This document shows, piece by piece, positions 48,981-60,830 of a stretch of DNA of 64,000 bases. Both the position numbers and the translations under genes were made by a program. Numbering within the stretch: position 1 is the first letter of the stretch; every line of letters starts with the position of its first letter. The notes below the pieces were generated by a model, which ran no database searches, had not been told where the DNA came from, and saw nothing but the letters and a program-made list of their open reading frames with translations. This stretch comes from Paulownia fortunei (lineage: Eukaryota > Streptophyta > Magnoliopsida > Lamiales > Paulowniaceae): NCBI GenBank assembly GCA_019321725.1, contig CM033120.1, forward strand, positions 11,736,716 through 11,800,715, written 5' to 3'.

Positions 48981-50225
48981 TGTTATGAAATTTTGTGAAC
49001 GCAAGTGCACGTTATCGTTACAAGTAATAAAATGATTAGTAGATTATCGTTCCCACGAGAACTATTAAATTACTAAATGCCGAAATTTTGACAACTCTAA
49101 TTTTCTTTGAATAAACAAAAGCGAGTGGCAATAATGCAAATGAATTTAAATTACTCTTAAAAATGATGCGCAAAATTGAATAAAAATTAATATCAATGAT
49201 TATAAAGACCTAGGGTTATGATTTCATCATAATTAGTTTGAATTGAATAATTTATCTTATCAATTTCAACTTATTTCTCAAGTGATAGTCGAGAATCCCT
49301 AAATTATCCACTAGCCTCTCCCAAGGTCTAATGAAAATACCATCAATTGCTAACTCACTATATTCCTATGTAAATTACAACAATCAATAATTCATTTAGT
49401 TCTATGGATCTCCAACAAGACTACACAAACCATGAAAATATATTCATATCTCACATGTAATTTATGATTCTCTACACATAGAACTAGACACATATATCAC
49501 CTATCGGGTCAATATAATTAGCAAATTATTCAATTAGTGGCCAAATAATTGAAAGCATTAAGAACAATGTAGAAAACTCAACTTGATAGATAAATCAAGA
49601 ATTGAATTGATAAAAACATATCCTAATTAGATTACATCACAACCTTAGAAATGGAAATTAGTTCATGGTGAAAATGAGAAATATCTTAACAATATTCATA
49701 CACATACTCAAATGAAAAGATGAAAATAAAAATCGAATTTCAAAGAGGATGAGCTTTTCTTTCCTTGTAGATGTCTTTTCTCAAGCTTGGAAGAATTCTC
49801 CCATCTTTTCCAAAATTCTTTCTTCTTGTCTGATTCTTCTTTTTCCACAATATTCTCTCTCTCTCTCTCTATCTCCAATCTCCTCTCCCCTCATTTGAAG
49901 GCTCTTGGGATCTTAAAAATCTGATTGGGATGCCCTAAAGAGGGCAAAATGTTCATTTTACCCTCACAGATCCGCTTGGCAGCGCCTTCATTGGAAAAAA
50001 ATCAATTTTCCAGTAGCTCCAGCGAGCTACTGTTCACTGCCGAATAATTTTTTATTTTATTTTTTTTAACAAAATGTAAGATGAATGTAGATTTTTTTAT
50101 GCATCCAAGTGATATTCTTTCTTTATCTTCAAATTTGCAAAATAAATGCTAAAATCAATAATAAAAATCATAAAAATCTCAAAAACTAATGGTGCTCAAT
50201 TAATGGATATAATTTCCACTCATTA
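48981..50225 (+). mobile_element. LTR-type insertion in the second viral unit (probable solo LTR)
   Basis: Viral sequence stops after GTGTGAAGG (48,980) and resumes with TAAGGCAAGGAGTAAAT (50,226 on). The 1.25-kb insert begins TGTTATGAAATTTTG, so the flanks GAAGG/TAAGG look like a 5-bp target duplication with one change. Its start (CGCAAGTGCACG, then 'ATTATCGTTCCCACGAG') resembles in order and style the start of the solo LTR at 56,122-58,008 read on its own strand. No internal coding region is present. The right end CATTA is not canonical CA, so the exact border is uncertain. Confidence 0.6.
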
Positions 50226-50975
50226 TAAGGCAAGGAGTAAATGTTTGATAGTGATCCTTTAGCTAAGCATGGACAAATTGGTAAGATCAATCTCTAATAA
50301 GGCTTCTGCATCAAGTAGCAAGAACAAAGAGATAATAATTCCATAGAACTTTGAGAAAAATCTTCAAAATTGGAGTTTATCTTTATCTTCTAATCAGAAA
50401 ATCTATAAAAAAAATTAAATGTTCGATCTAATTATATCATTAAGACTCTTGAAGAGTCTATACCTCTAAAAAAGGGATATGATACTTTTAATCTTTTATC
50501 TTAGAAGTTAATAACTTCGCATCAAAAGGATTTTAAATTCCAACATCTTAGAATGATTCAAGTGGGTTTAAAACTGCTTACTAGACTTGGTTTAAATACA
50601 TCTGCCTTAATAATGGTCAGAGATCAAAGGCATAAATTTTTTGAAGATTCCTTATTAGGAATAGTAGAATCATCATTATGTGATGGCTCAATTTATTTTA
50701 ATTGCTTTCCTGATTTTACGATCTCATTATCAGATCCTAATATACTTCAGTTTTTAATATTAAATATTAAGACCGAAAGGTTTGATATGTTACCAGGATT
50801 TCAAAATGTGATCCTGATCTATACAATTTATTATAAAGTTATGAATACCACTGCTCCTCATGCAACAAATCTTGAATTATTAAGTTCAAAAACAGGAGAA
50901 ATAACTTTGTTTCTCACAAATCTTTCAAAAAGCAATCTAATGGTTCCAAAAACTATATCTTGGAACAATTAAAAT
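50226..50975 (+). mobile_element. Pararetrovirus fragment B (movement-protein part of a second tandem unit)
   Basis: It continues the second unit started at 48,861 and is colinear with 42,185-42,905. A 139-codon open stretch at 50,553-50,972 includes CFPDF, ERFDMLPG and YKVMNTTAP, with fewer lesions than copy A. It ends after 'CTATATCTTGGAAC', where the sequence switches to the inverted copy C. Confidence 0.8.
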
Positions 50976-51044
50976 GTACAATTAAAATGACACTAACCTG
51001 TTTTCATATTTTTTAGAGTATATTGCCACCTCTCTAATATTTCC

Positions 51045-51090
51045 TCCTCAAAGGGTCTAATGTCTCCTTTTTATAAAGGTCGGATTTAAA
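51045..51090 (-). promoter_or_regulatory. Viral promoter at the 3' end of copy C
   Basis: The minus strand reads CTTTATAAAAAGGAGACATT and AGACCCTTTGAGGAGG, the same TATA block as in copy A. It is the terminal repeat of the copy C promoter. Confidence 0.6.
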
Positions 51091-51239
51091 ACAAAACAAA
51101 GAGAAACATAGAAAACTTTAAAATCCATATATTTGAATGCTCCATGACATCATGACTTACATCATTCTTATACTAACTCAAAAGTTATATCGGCCAAATG
51201 CAAGCTAGCGTAAGTTTTTTGTTTCTTTTAGACATCATA

Positions 51240-52505
51240 ATGAGTTGTTAAGGAATTAATTATGTCTTCATCATCATCATCCTCATGTCTTCATCATCAT
51301 CATCCTCATAAGTACCCTGTGCATTCTGCATAGGATCATCTTCTTGTACTTCTTTTCCTTTGGAGGAAGAAGGTTTTTCTTTAGAAATTGTTTTTGCTCC
51401 AAAAACCTATTTCATGATTTGAGAATTTATTTTCTTATCCATATGTTGGAACAGTTCTTTTAGAAGAGCTGCATGAGTTAGACTCTGAGCATTCGTGAAC
51501 TTTTGTGCTTCTTTAGCAACTACAACTGCAAGGATTCCTCGTAATTTGTAAATTGATCCTTCAGCAAATAAATTAGTCTTTGGACACCAATTTTGAAAAA
51601 AAATTCTAACCAGAAATGCTTTAGTATATGAAATCTCTGCCCATTCCCTTATTTGATTTGAATATCACAATTCTGTTTAAGAATCCATGGGACTTGATAA
51701 TGAATTGTGAACTGGATTAGTCCTATAAGTTTATCAGCAAAAGCATTTGATGCTAAATTTTTTTGAAATATTATTCTAATTTTTTTTGGGAGAATTGTAT
51801 GAGAGATTCCCCAATGAAGGAAGATGGTTTTGAACCATGTAGAATTAGGTTGATTAGGCTCCTCGAGAATACATTTTACCCACCAACTATGTTTTCTTTG
51901 GGAATTTTCATATAAGAAAATACATTCTCATGCTTTAACATAATCATCACAATTGTACATATTTCTTAGTGATGAATATGTTAATAGGGTTTTTGGTTGC
52001 AAAATTGGCAAACTCCAATTTTCTTGTGGAATAATATTTTTAATAATTAATTTTGAAAAACCATGTTCATGGTTTCCTCTGACTATGCGTATTACATCAA
52101 TTGAACCAGTTTCTTAGAAATTAATTTCAAAATATGCCTCATTTTTCTTCCCAAAAATGGGAGGCATGTCTTTCAAGAGATGCATTTGAACAATATGAAT
52201 CGCATATCAACCTTTAAGGTTTTGTTCTATAGGATGACAAATCTAATATCCTGTAATAATGTATGGCTATTTTAAATCTTTTAGATTTTGACTCTTTTAA
52301 AGAGAAAATTGCTCCTCGATAAAGATGGAGCTCATAAGTTGTATCATCATCTTTAAATTTAACCATAGGATCGAATGGCATTTGATTCTTAATTTCTATA
52401 GCGTTTTAACTGTTGGGAGCTTTTGAGCTCTGTGAATTTTTCTCCCTTTTTAACAGTCTTGGTGCTAATGGTTTTTTCAACACCTGCTTCCATGGCATTT
52501 CACTA
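51240..52505 (-). pseudogene. Downstream frame of copy C, function unknown
   Basis: This is the counterpart of 46,919-48,170 with the same order of motifs (MPFDP near 52,385, a KEDLKD-like helix, HIVQMHLLKDM near 52,185, an acidic tail near 51,270). Part of the acidic tail is tandemly duplicated (TCTTCATCATCATCATCCTCAT repeated at 51,262-51,305). Stops break the frame. Confidence 0.5.
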
Positions 52506-52519
52506 CAAGAATTCTCTTG

Positions 52520-53760
52520 TTAGGAAATCTGGAAGAGCATTAATTTTTCCAACAATATGCTTAATATTGAATTCAAAACATGACAATAATGCTTGCCATC
52601 TAGCAAAGATTTTCTTAGATGCTATGTTTTTAACATCTTTAATTAAAACATCTTTTGGAGATTTGCAATCAATTCTTAATAAGAACTTTTGATTAATAAT
52701 ATCGTTTTCAAATTTAGTGATACACGGTACAATAGAAAGTATTTATTTCCTAATTGTAGAATAGTTCTTTTGAGTTGGGTTCCATAAACCCGAAGTAAAT
52801 CGAATAAGAACTTCTTTAGTTCCATCCTTCTGTTTAAGGATTCCTCCATATCCAATATCAGAAGCATCTGTTTCAATAATTTTGAAAGCAGATGGGTTAG
52901 ATATGGATAAACAAAGAAGCTCTTTATCCTTTTGCTTAATTTTTTAGACTGCTAAAATATGAGCATCTATCCATGGAGAGGGATTTTTCCTCTATATTTG
53001 AAATAATAATTTGCAATCATATACAAGATTTTTATAAAAATCTGAAATGTAATTGAGACCTCCTATAAATCTCTATAATTGATTTTTATCAATAATCTTA
53101 TCTGGAAATTTATCAGCAAATTGAATTGCCCTTTCAATTGGACTTATTAGCCCATATTCAATATAATATCCAAGAAAATGGACTTTTGTTTTGAATAATT
53201 TTATTTTCTTAGTTGATACAACTAATCCAGCTCTTTTAGTGACTATAATAAAAATTTCTAGATGTTTAAAATATTGATCAGTAGTTTTAGGAAAACTAAA
53301 ACATCATCAATATAAACAATAGTCAATCCTATATAAGGAATATAAATGTTATTCATTATATGTTGAAATTGAGAAGAGGCATTTTTTAGCCCAAAAGGCA
53401 TTACATTCTATTCGTAATGGCCAAATGGAACAATAAATATTGTTTTATATCTATCTTTTTGTCAATTTGAATTTGCCAAAAATCAGACTTCATATCAAAT
53501 TTTGAAAAGATTTGTGCTTCATAAAGACTTCCCCGTAAAAAAAAATTATTATGTATTGGATACCTTATCTATTGTAGTGCTTTATTAAGTGGTTATAATT
53601 AATGACAAGCCTTGGAACTCCTTTTTCTATTTATGCACTAATTTCGACATAGAATGCAGGACAACTCCATGGGCTTTAGTTGGGCCTTATTAGACCTTTC
53701 TTTAAGAGATCGTTTATCTTTTATTTACATAATTCTAAAAATATTGGTGAATTTAATTTT
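52520..53760 (-). pseudogene. Reverse transcriptase and RNase H region of copy C
   Basis: The minus strand encodes YIDDVLVF (about 53,290-53,318), the usual caulimovirid catalytic core, preceded by the EWN..PFGL block (about 53,390) and followed by the ADKF..KI and RNase H motifs down to about 52,530. Frameshifts occur near 53,300, 53,450 and 53,530. Confidence 0.75.
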
Positions 53761-53783
53761 TCACACATATTTTTGAAAGAAAA

Positions 53784-54371
53784 TTATGTTTCAAAAAATT
53801 TTAAAAAATTTTCTTTTTGAAGAACAGCATCAGACAAAATGTTTATTACATATATTTTAGAAGAAGAAACAAAACAAAAAAATAGAGAATGAGAATTTAC
53901 TTCTGCAGTTATTCCTTTTGAATCAATTTTGATAGGGAATATTATTTGTAAAAAAGGTGTCCCTAAAATAACTAAAGTAGAAAGGTTTTTTACCATAATA
54001 AATATCATTGGTAAGCAAATATTATTAATAGAGACTATTGCATTAGACATTTTGTAATTGATTACTAATGGTTGCCTATTAGCAGCAATAACAACTTGAC
54101 TTGTTTTAGAATAATACATTGTATGTATTAGACCTTCTAAAATACAATTAAGGTCTACTCCTGAATCTATCAAGGCTTCAACTTCTAATGAATTTTTTTT
54201 ATTGACCACAATAGTCACTTGAGTATACCACTTTTGAGTGATAATTTTATCAATATGATTTATCCAAGTTAATTCTTGGATTTCCTGAGTATTAAGAGAA
54301 TTACCTACTTTAGGTTCTTTAGAAAGAAATACTTCTTCATCTTCTGAAGAAGATTCTTCCCAGCAAATCAT
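53784..54371 (-). pseudogene. Protease region of copy C (195-codon open stretch)
   Basis: This is the longest unbroken viral frame in the cluster. It carries the retropepsin motif LIDSGVDLNCILEGLI, preceded by a Glu/Ser-rich linker (EESSSEDEE) as in copy A, and continues into the flap region (INNICLPMIFIMV) before the reverse transcriptase domain. It is part of a broken polyprotein, not a separate gene. Confidence 0.7.
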
Positions 54372-54399
54372 TTGAGATTATTTCTTTTCCATATAATGG

Positions 54400-55569
54400 A
54401 TTTTCTCTTTGAGAGTAACAATATCATTCTTGATATTATTTATTTCTAATTTAACTCAAAAATATTTGGTTCTCTTTTTATTTCTTTTTTAGCCTTGTTA
54501 ATATTTTTTTGATAAGAATATGGCTCTCTATTCTCAATCTTTTTAGACAATCCCTTTATGAATTTTTCATTTTGTAAATATTTTCAAGAGCCTTTCTTTT
54601 TTCAATATGATCTTGAATTTGATCTATGAGATCAAGAATAAAACTTTCTTCTAAAGTAAGAACATTAATGCTTAATCCAAAAAAAATTTGCAAGACAATT
54701 TTCACAATCACAATCACTATTTTGTCCTGTACATTCCTTTTCATTTTCAGAAAATTTTTCTTCTTCAACAAATTCTTCTTTAGAAGATTCTTTTGATGAT
54801 TTCAACCATAAACTCTCTTTTTTCTTCTTTATTGAGAAGAATGGCAAGAAGAGTTCTTTTTAACCCTTCATCAATATCTAAAGAATTAATTTTCTTTTTA
54901 ACAAAGCATTTATTAGCTTTATGGCCTATGCGGCTACATTTCCAACAATCAAGTTGGGCTTTATCAAATTTATTTTTCTTTTTAGACTTTGAAGATTTCT
55001 TTTCCTTTTGAGGAAAAGACTGATTCTTTTGAACATTTTTATGAAAATGTTTAGAATTCTTTTTTGAAAATTCTCTTGTGTTTATCCTGTTTAGGATATT
55101 TAATAGGTTCAAATCTTATCTGTTCACAGAAATTACTAATAATATGACTATTTTCATTTCTTTGTTTATCAAGTTTTTTCTTTAACTTAATATCATTACA
55201 AAGATTTATTCCTTCAGCAATTATTTCTGAAGATAAGTCTCCATAAGATAATTGAGAATAAGGAATAGTACCATTACCATTTTTATCATTAAGTCTATTC
55301 TAGACTTTTTATGCGAATAATGGAGGAAGTCCTGAAAGGAATTTCTCCTTCCAATATTCAACATTATAGTCATTTCTGATTAAGACTTTGGATAAAAAAA
55401 TATTTTTATACCATTTAAAATAAGACAAAGTAGGACAACGTAAATTCATTAATTGCTCTTGAGTCCTATCCATTTGGAGTTCATTGGTACCAATAAAATG
55501 AGAGATAATAGTAAATATCAGTGTATTGACTGAATTTTGTTCATCAAGATTAGAGATAAGATTTCCTAC
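54400..55569 (-). pseudogene. C-terminal coat-protein region of copy C with zinc knuckle
   Basis: It has the knuckle CWKCSRIGHKANKC (about 54,907-54,948) followed by KKINSLDIDEGLKRTLLAIL, then an acidic Glu/Ser-rich segment. A basic KKSSKSKKK stretch precedes the knuckle. The N-terminal part of the same gene lies beyond the insertion at 59,640-60,000. Confidence 0.72.
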
Positions 55570-58500
55570 TATTGGGTTCGCATGAACCCAGGGTATGTAC
55601 AGTGGAAAATTAAAAAATTTAAAAATATCATACCATAGCAATTAGCAATACCCCAAATTCAATGTTATTTCTAATAATCTTGCAATTTCCAACAGTTGCA
55701 GTAAAATAACTAAAGTTTCAATTTATACATTTTCATGCACTTTGGTTGTCGTAGGGTTTGAAGCAATCAATTCCTAATCCATTTTTTGAATTTGGTTCAC
55801 AAGGATCCATGCGTCTCCCCTCTAAAGTGGTTCACACTTTGAACAAGAATACAAAATCAGATTTCCTCTAGCAATTCTGATATCTTTTCTAACCTAATTT
55901 ATGGAGTGTGTTTAGACATCCTTTTTCCCACAAAAAATTTCATATTTTATTTTAAATATTAATTCTTTTATCACAAGTTGATAACAAGAATTAATATTAG
56001 GAGAAAATAATTTTCTTCTCTTTCTCTCTCTTAATAGCCGAAAATTGAAGGCTATTACTAGCCTCAATTTTTCAGCCATGTAGTGTTTATATAGGAGATT
56101 CAAAAATTCCAAAAGTCTCACTGATAAGTTGGTTTATACCAATAATTCATATCTTTTGATTAATAATTAGTTTGTTTTCAAGTGTTTTTGTTACTTTTTA
56201 TACATTTAGTTTTAAATCTTGTAAGTAATGATAATAAGAGAAGAAAATAGAAAGAAATCATAAACTTGGTTGAAATGTTGAAAAATTCGAGTTATGGTGC
56301 TATTCATGGCAATTTTTATATTTCAATTATAACTCTCGGCCCTAATTTCATATCAACTTGATTATTAATCCATTAGAAATCTAAGAGATAGATCTACAAC
56401 TTCTATGTTTACCACAAAATCCAATTCCGTCGATCTTAATGAGAAAATTCGAGTTCAAGAATCAGCACTGGGCTGAAATTATCTGGTATGATATATTTTG
56501 GTATTTTAGGAATAACTCTCTCCACAAATATCATGTTTAGTTGATTCAAATGTTTATGGAAATCCAAGACATAGAGCTATAATTCATTATAAGATATTAA
56601 AATCCAATTTGGCTTAGAAAGAGGTCAAAAATCAGTTGCAATGGGTTGAATAGTGTTAAAGTGCTTAAATGAAGGCTGTCAGGACAGAATGCACGGCACT
56701 TAGGCACCAAAACAGAGTGCCTAGGTGCCATCCCAGGCTTTTAGGACATAATACACAGTGCCTAAGCACCGCTATTCCATGCCTAAGTACTACCCTTCCA
56801 ATAAAAAAGACACTGATGCATTGTTTTGGCGACAAGTGGCAATGGATCATGAATTTTGTCATTTTTATAAGATATACACATTAGATACACCTATACATCA
56901 TTACCCATGTGATGCTCTAGTGGGATACACTAAATTGGTAGAGAGAAAAAGGAGAAAAAGCTAAGAAAATAGAAAGGATTTCAGGTTTCTTTTGAAGAAA
57001 AGTCAAGAAAATGGAAGGATTTCAGGGTTATTTTCGAAGACTCTTGGAGAAAAAATCATTTTTTGATAAGTTTAAAAAGGATGATTAGCATCAACCAAAG
57101 GAAGAAGGTTATTGGAAACAAAAATCCACTCAATTTTCTGGACAGATGATGAGTTATTCTTAGAAAAAAGAGTCATTCTTAGAGACAAGCTATTCTTGGA
57201 GACAAGGAAAGCTTCAACCATTCCTTCAACTTCACAAATTGGTGAACAATTTTCATGTTCTTTCTTATTTATTTTTTGAAGTTGTATTCATCCATGGTGA
57301 ACTAAACTTTTCTTTCTTGAGGATGATGTAACCTTATTTGATCCTATATTTTGAATTCCAAATAATATTAGTTCAAATTATTTATCTTATTTATGTTATC
57401 TGGTTTAGTATTCATCTTGATTAATTAACTATTCATTAAGATTGTTTGATATATGAGATTCAACATTCGAGAGAGGAAAGATTATACATGATTATATGGA
57501 TAACACAACCTAGGAATCACAGAGTTGAGAATCTTATGAAACATTTGAAGTTTTAAAAAAGAATTCATTAAACTTTTGTAAAATTTTACTTTTGAATTTT
57601 TATAGAGATATCAAAATTCATGTTAGAACTCATAGTCAATTCAACACTAGAGAGAGGGAATTGGTGAGCTTAGGAATTATTAACTTATATGTGTTGTTAA
57701 CTTGAATTGATATATTTTAGAAGGAAGAACATAGGTGATAATCAGGTGAATCATTCCTCTAGAATTTTTGCTCATAATGTGTTTGTTGAATTACTTCTAA
57801 AAATTCCATTCTTGTCTTTGCATTTTTATCTTACTTTACTTTATTTACCAATTATCACTCGACTTTCTAGATAAAATTAGGACTATTTGAACTACGGTAC
57901 TTAATACAATTTTTTATTACAATCCCTATGGATACGATACTCAACTCACCGTTGTATTAAAACTTGACACCGTTCACTTATGGTTTGCAAAATAATATTT
58001 CACGAACACTCACTCTTGGTATTTTTGGTCTTCTCTTGATTGGTTGAAGATATTTTGATTTATCCAAACTTCTTCCAACTTTATCCATTTCATATATTCC
58101 AAAGATATTTAAGGTTTTCCAAGAATTCTAAACTCTTGAATTTTCATCATTTTTCAACTACCTTTATTGGTCTCTCCTAATGGGTCTTTATGAATTGGAC
58201 TTGGACTTAAAATAAATTTCACAATTAATTCAATTAATTGTATTAGCCCAAATTCAATTAATTAAGTCCATCTATCCTACCTAATCAAATTAGGCCCAAT
58301 TATATAATCCAATTATTTAATTGAGTAAATTAATTTAGCAATTAAATTAACTTATGGAGTACACAATTAATTTGATCCAATCAAATAATTGTTTCACTCC
58401 AATTAGGCTTCATAATCTTATTAGCTTCAATTAAATTATCTAATTATTTAATTGAATAATTAATTCAACTCATTGAATTAATTTAAGCCCCAATTAATTA

Positions 58501-59617
58501 ATCTCTATTAATTAATTGGATTCAATCCCTTGGATTAGTTTCTAAGTTAGAAATATTTCATCTCAAATTATGTGTGACCCTTTAGGTTCACAACTAAGCT
58601 AGTAGTGGACTTGCAATATTTACAACTTATGAATAATAATTATTATTTTGATTAATTAATTCAATTAATTAATCCGCTTGATATTAACTCTTTAATTTCA
58701 AGAACCTTACAAGTTATGGGAACATCTAGTAAGTGTATCATGACTACCTAGACTTAGGTGAAATAGCGAGTTGACATATTTTAATTACGAGTATCATATA
58801 CGTAAGGTCCTTCCGTCAACAAATCTCCTGATTGAATTTAGAGTATGAGTTAATAGTCAAAACCCTAATTGCTCAATAATTATGGTTTCATTTCAAGTTT
58901 CAATTACTCATGATGAATCATTATAAAACCTTGTCTAACATTCATCCTGCATTAGTCAAGGATTTCTGAGTCATAAACTATAAAAACATAGGAGATTCAC
59001 TTGTTCTGTCAAACAAGTGACGGATCCTTTCATGGCCACTCATTAACATTCATACATATCAATGCAACATCCAACGTATCCCCTTTGTGATTGTTAGGCA
59101 ATCAAAAGATACATCAAAATGAAATACGATATGCACAAAGTTGTCATGGTGCAAGTCAAAGAACTAATCATGTACTATCGTAATATGGAAATTTTTATTT
59201 TGAAAAATAAGTTTCCAATTAAGAATTTCTATTGGGTCTATTCAGTATAGTTATTTTTTAACAAGCACCCTCATACATGTACTAACATCACTACGCTAAT
59301 ATCCATGGGGTAAGACATCATCCTCATGCGAGCATGCATTGTATGTACGAGTCTATTGGACTATTCAATGTCTCATCTCAAAAAACCCTCGATTCGTAAT
59401 TAATTTAAAACTAAAGTCATACAGACATATTTCTTGATCATCTTCAAATACGTGATCATGCTCCGTAGCTAAGTTTGGTATAGAAATTTTATCTAATTAC
59501 AAAATTACAATATAAAAAAATTTGTTTATTTTATTAACATAATTTTAAAAAAATTATTTTTATAAATATAAAAGTATAAAATACATCTAATCTAACGTGT
59601 CGATCACTACTTTAACA
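55570..59617 (-). mobile_element. LTR-type insertion splitting viral copy C (outer insertion)
   Basis: Viral sequence breaks at CCTAC (55,565-55,569) and resumes at CTTAC (59,618-59,622), a 5-bp target duplication with one change. On the minus strand the insert starts TGTTAAAGTAGTGATCGACA and ends GCGAACCCAATA, beside a GGGTTC/GAACCC palindrome. Without the nested solo LTR it is about 2.16 kb. No gag-pol motifs were seen, so it is best read as a long solo LTR or a heavily deleted retrotransposon. The family is not known. Confidence 0.55.
56117..58013 (-). mobile_element. Nested solo LTR with perfect 5-bp target duplication
   Basis: The LTR is 56,122-58,008 (1,887 bp). On the minus strand it begins TGTTCGTGAAATATT and ends CCAACTTATCA, the canonical TG...CA. 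CTCAC flanks it on both sides (56,117-56,121 and 58,009-58,013). There is no primer site or coding domain inside, so it is a solo LTR left by recombination between LTRs. Its beginning (AAACCATAAGTGAACGG and later 'GAGTATCGTATCCATAGGGA') is of the style of long plant Gypsy LTRs, an inference from memory. Confidence 0.82.
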
Positions 59618-59639
59618 CTTACCTTAGCAGATAAGAATT

Positions 59640-60000
59640 GTTATTTAGCAACATCTGTCAGGCTGAAGTTCACTATCCTTGAAGTTGACCAGTAAAGCCA
59701 ATGATTATGGTTTTGGCAATAGTTTTTTTTTATCATTATTGGCTTTTAGCTTTGCAACCGAACCATACCATAAGCATATACTTGATGACAGCTTTAATCT
59801 GATATTTAGACATGCCATCTGTATTCCATTCAACAATGGATTTACGATTAAATTGAGAAAAATCTTGCTTGTCTTCCATTTGAAGATCAATAGGTGCTGG
59901 CCTATTATTATAAGGTTTGGTTAAAGAAATATTTTGCTTAAAATGAAGGCGGTTAAATTCCATATCAGATTCTTCATCTGATACTATTTTTTTTTTTTAT
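59640..60000 (-). pseudogene. N-terminal coat-protein segment of copy C
   Basis: The minus strand reads KQDFSQFNRKSIVEWNTDGMSKYQ and on to KYM, colinear with 43,490-43,590 of copy A (KQDFAQFNGESITKWNIDDI). It is separated from the rest of the gene by the 4-kb insertion. Confidence 0.72.
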
Positions 60001-60156
60001 TTAAAATAGAAATAGTAGGATTTTTAGTATTTTTCTTTTCTTCTAAAATTTTTAATTTCTAAAGTCTTTCTATTAATTCTTCCACAAAATCAGTATTTTC
60101 TTAGAATTTAAATGGAATTTTTTTTCTTTAAAACTAGGCGGAGGTTTAATCATAAC

Positions 60157-60718
60157 AGTACTTCTAGAAGTGGTACTAGAGCAAGCCCAAGTACAGAGAT
60201 GATCTTTTAGATCAAAGAGATTGTGGAAGCTATTTGAAGCTTTGAGGCTTTAAGACAATAGGACACTAATCTTTTTTCACATTTTTTGAGAGTATGTTGC
60301 CACCTCTCTAATTGTTTTTCACAATACCAACGATATAATCGCTGATTTTATGAGCTTTCTTCTAGTTGGATTTTCCAATATATAATATTTTGTTTGACAA
60401 GTTTAATTTTTTCTTTTAATTTATAAAAATAATTTATTTCAGAAATTATGATAATCATTATATGGAATAAGATCAATAAAATTTGAAGTAGTTCTAGAGC
60501 TAGACATGAAAATTAATAAAGATAAATTTTATATATCAAAAGAGAAACTTACATGATAAAAAATCTTCTTACTTGAAGAAGTCTCTTTAAACTCTCAAAC
60601 TTCTATACAGGGACAAGAAAGGAAACTCAAAGAATGAAATCAAAAAGAAAGAAAACTTATTATTTTTCCGATGTCCTCTTCAAAGGGTCTAATGTCTCCT
60701 TTTTATAGATGTTCATTA
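60157..60718 (-). other. Promoter, leader and leader frame of copy C
   Basis: On the minus strand, CTATAAAAAGGAGACATTAG is followed by a 180-base leader with a TCATGTAAGTTTCTC donor-like site (about 60,545-60,560). The small frame MSSSRTTSNFIDLIPYNDYH comes next and then the helical CEKQLERWQHTLKK stretch. The leader then runs to GCTTGCTCTAGTA, where the primer-binding site should complete but the sequence jumps to CCACTTCTAGAAG. Confidence 0.55.
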
Positions 60719-60794
60719 TAATTAATTGATTTGATGATTGAATTAAATTAATTATTAATTGATATTCAAATATAATGATGTATCATCGCTTCTC

Positions 60795-60830
<36 letters not shown>

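Larger units (their letters stand above)
50985..60718 (-). mobile_element. Endogenous pararetrovirus copy C, inverted, with nested insertions
   Basis: Read on the minus strand it runs from the promoter (about 60,718) through leader, coat protein start (to 59,640), an insertion (55,570-59,617), the rest of coat protein, protease, reverse transcriptase/RNase H and the downstream frame to a second promoter at about 51,080. It lacks the movement-protein region: the leader is joined to pre-coat sequence inside the primer-binding site at about 60,175. It also lacks about 370 bases of leader at its far end. It is partly better preserved than copy A. Confidence 0.85.

Noticed and set aside
42068..60718. 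LTR retrotransposon as the source of the viral-like reverse transcriptase
   Set aside because: There is no integrase, no LTRs flank the units, a movement-protein region is present, and redundancy begins at the primer-binding site, all as in Caulimoviridae.
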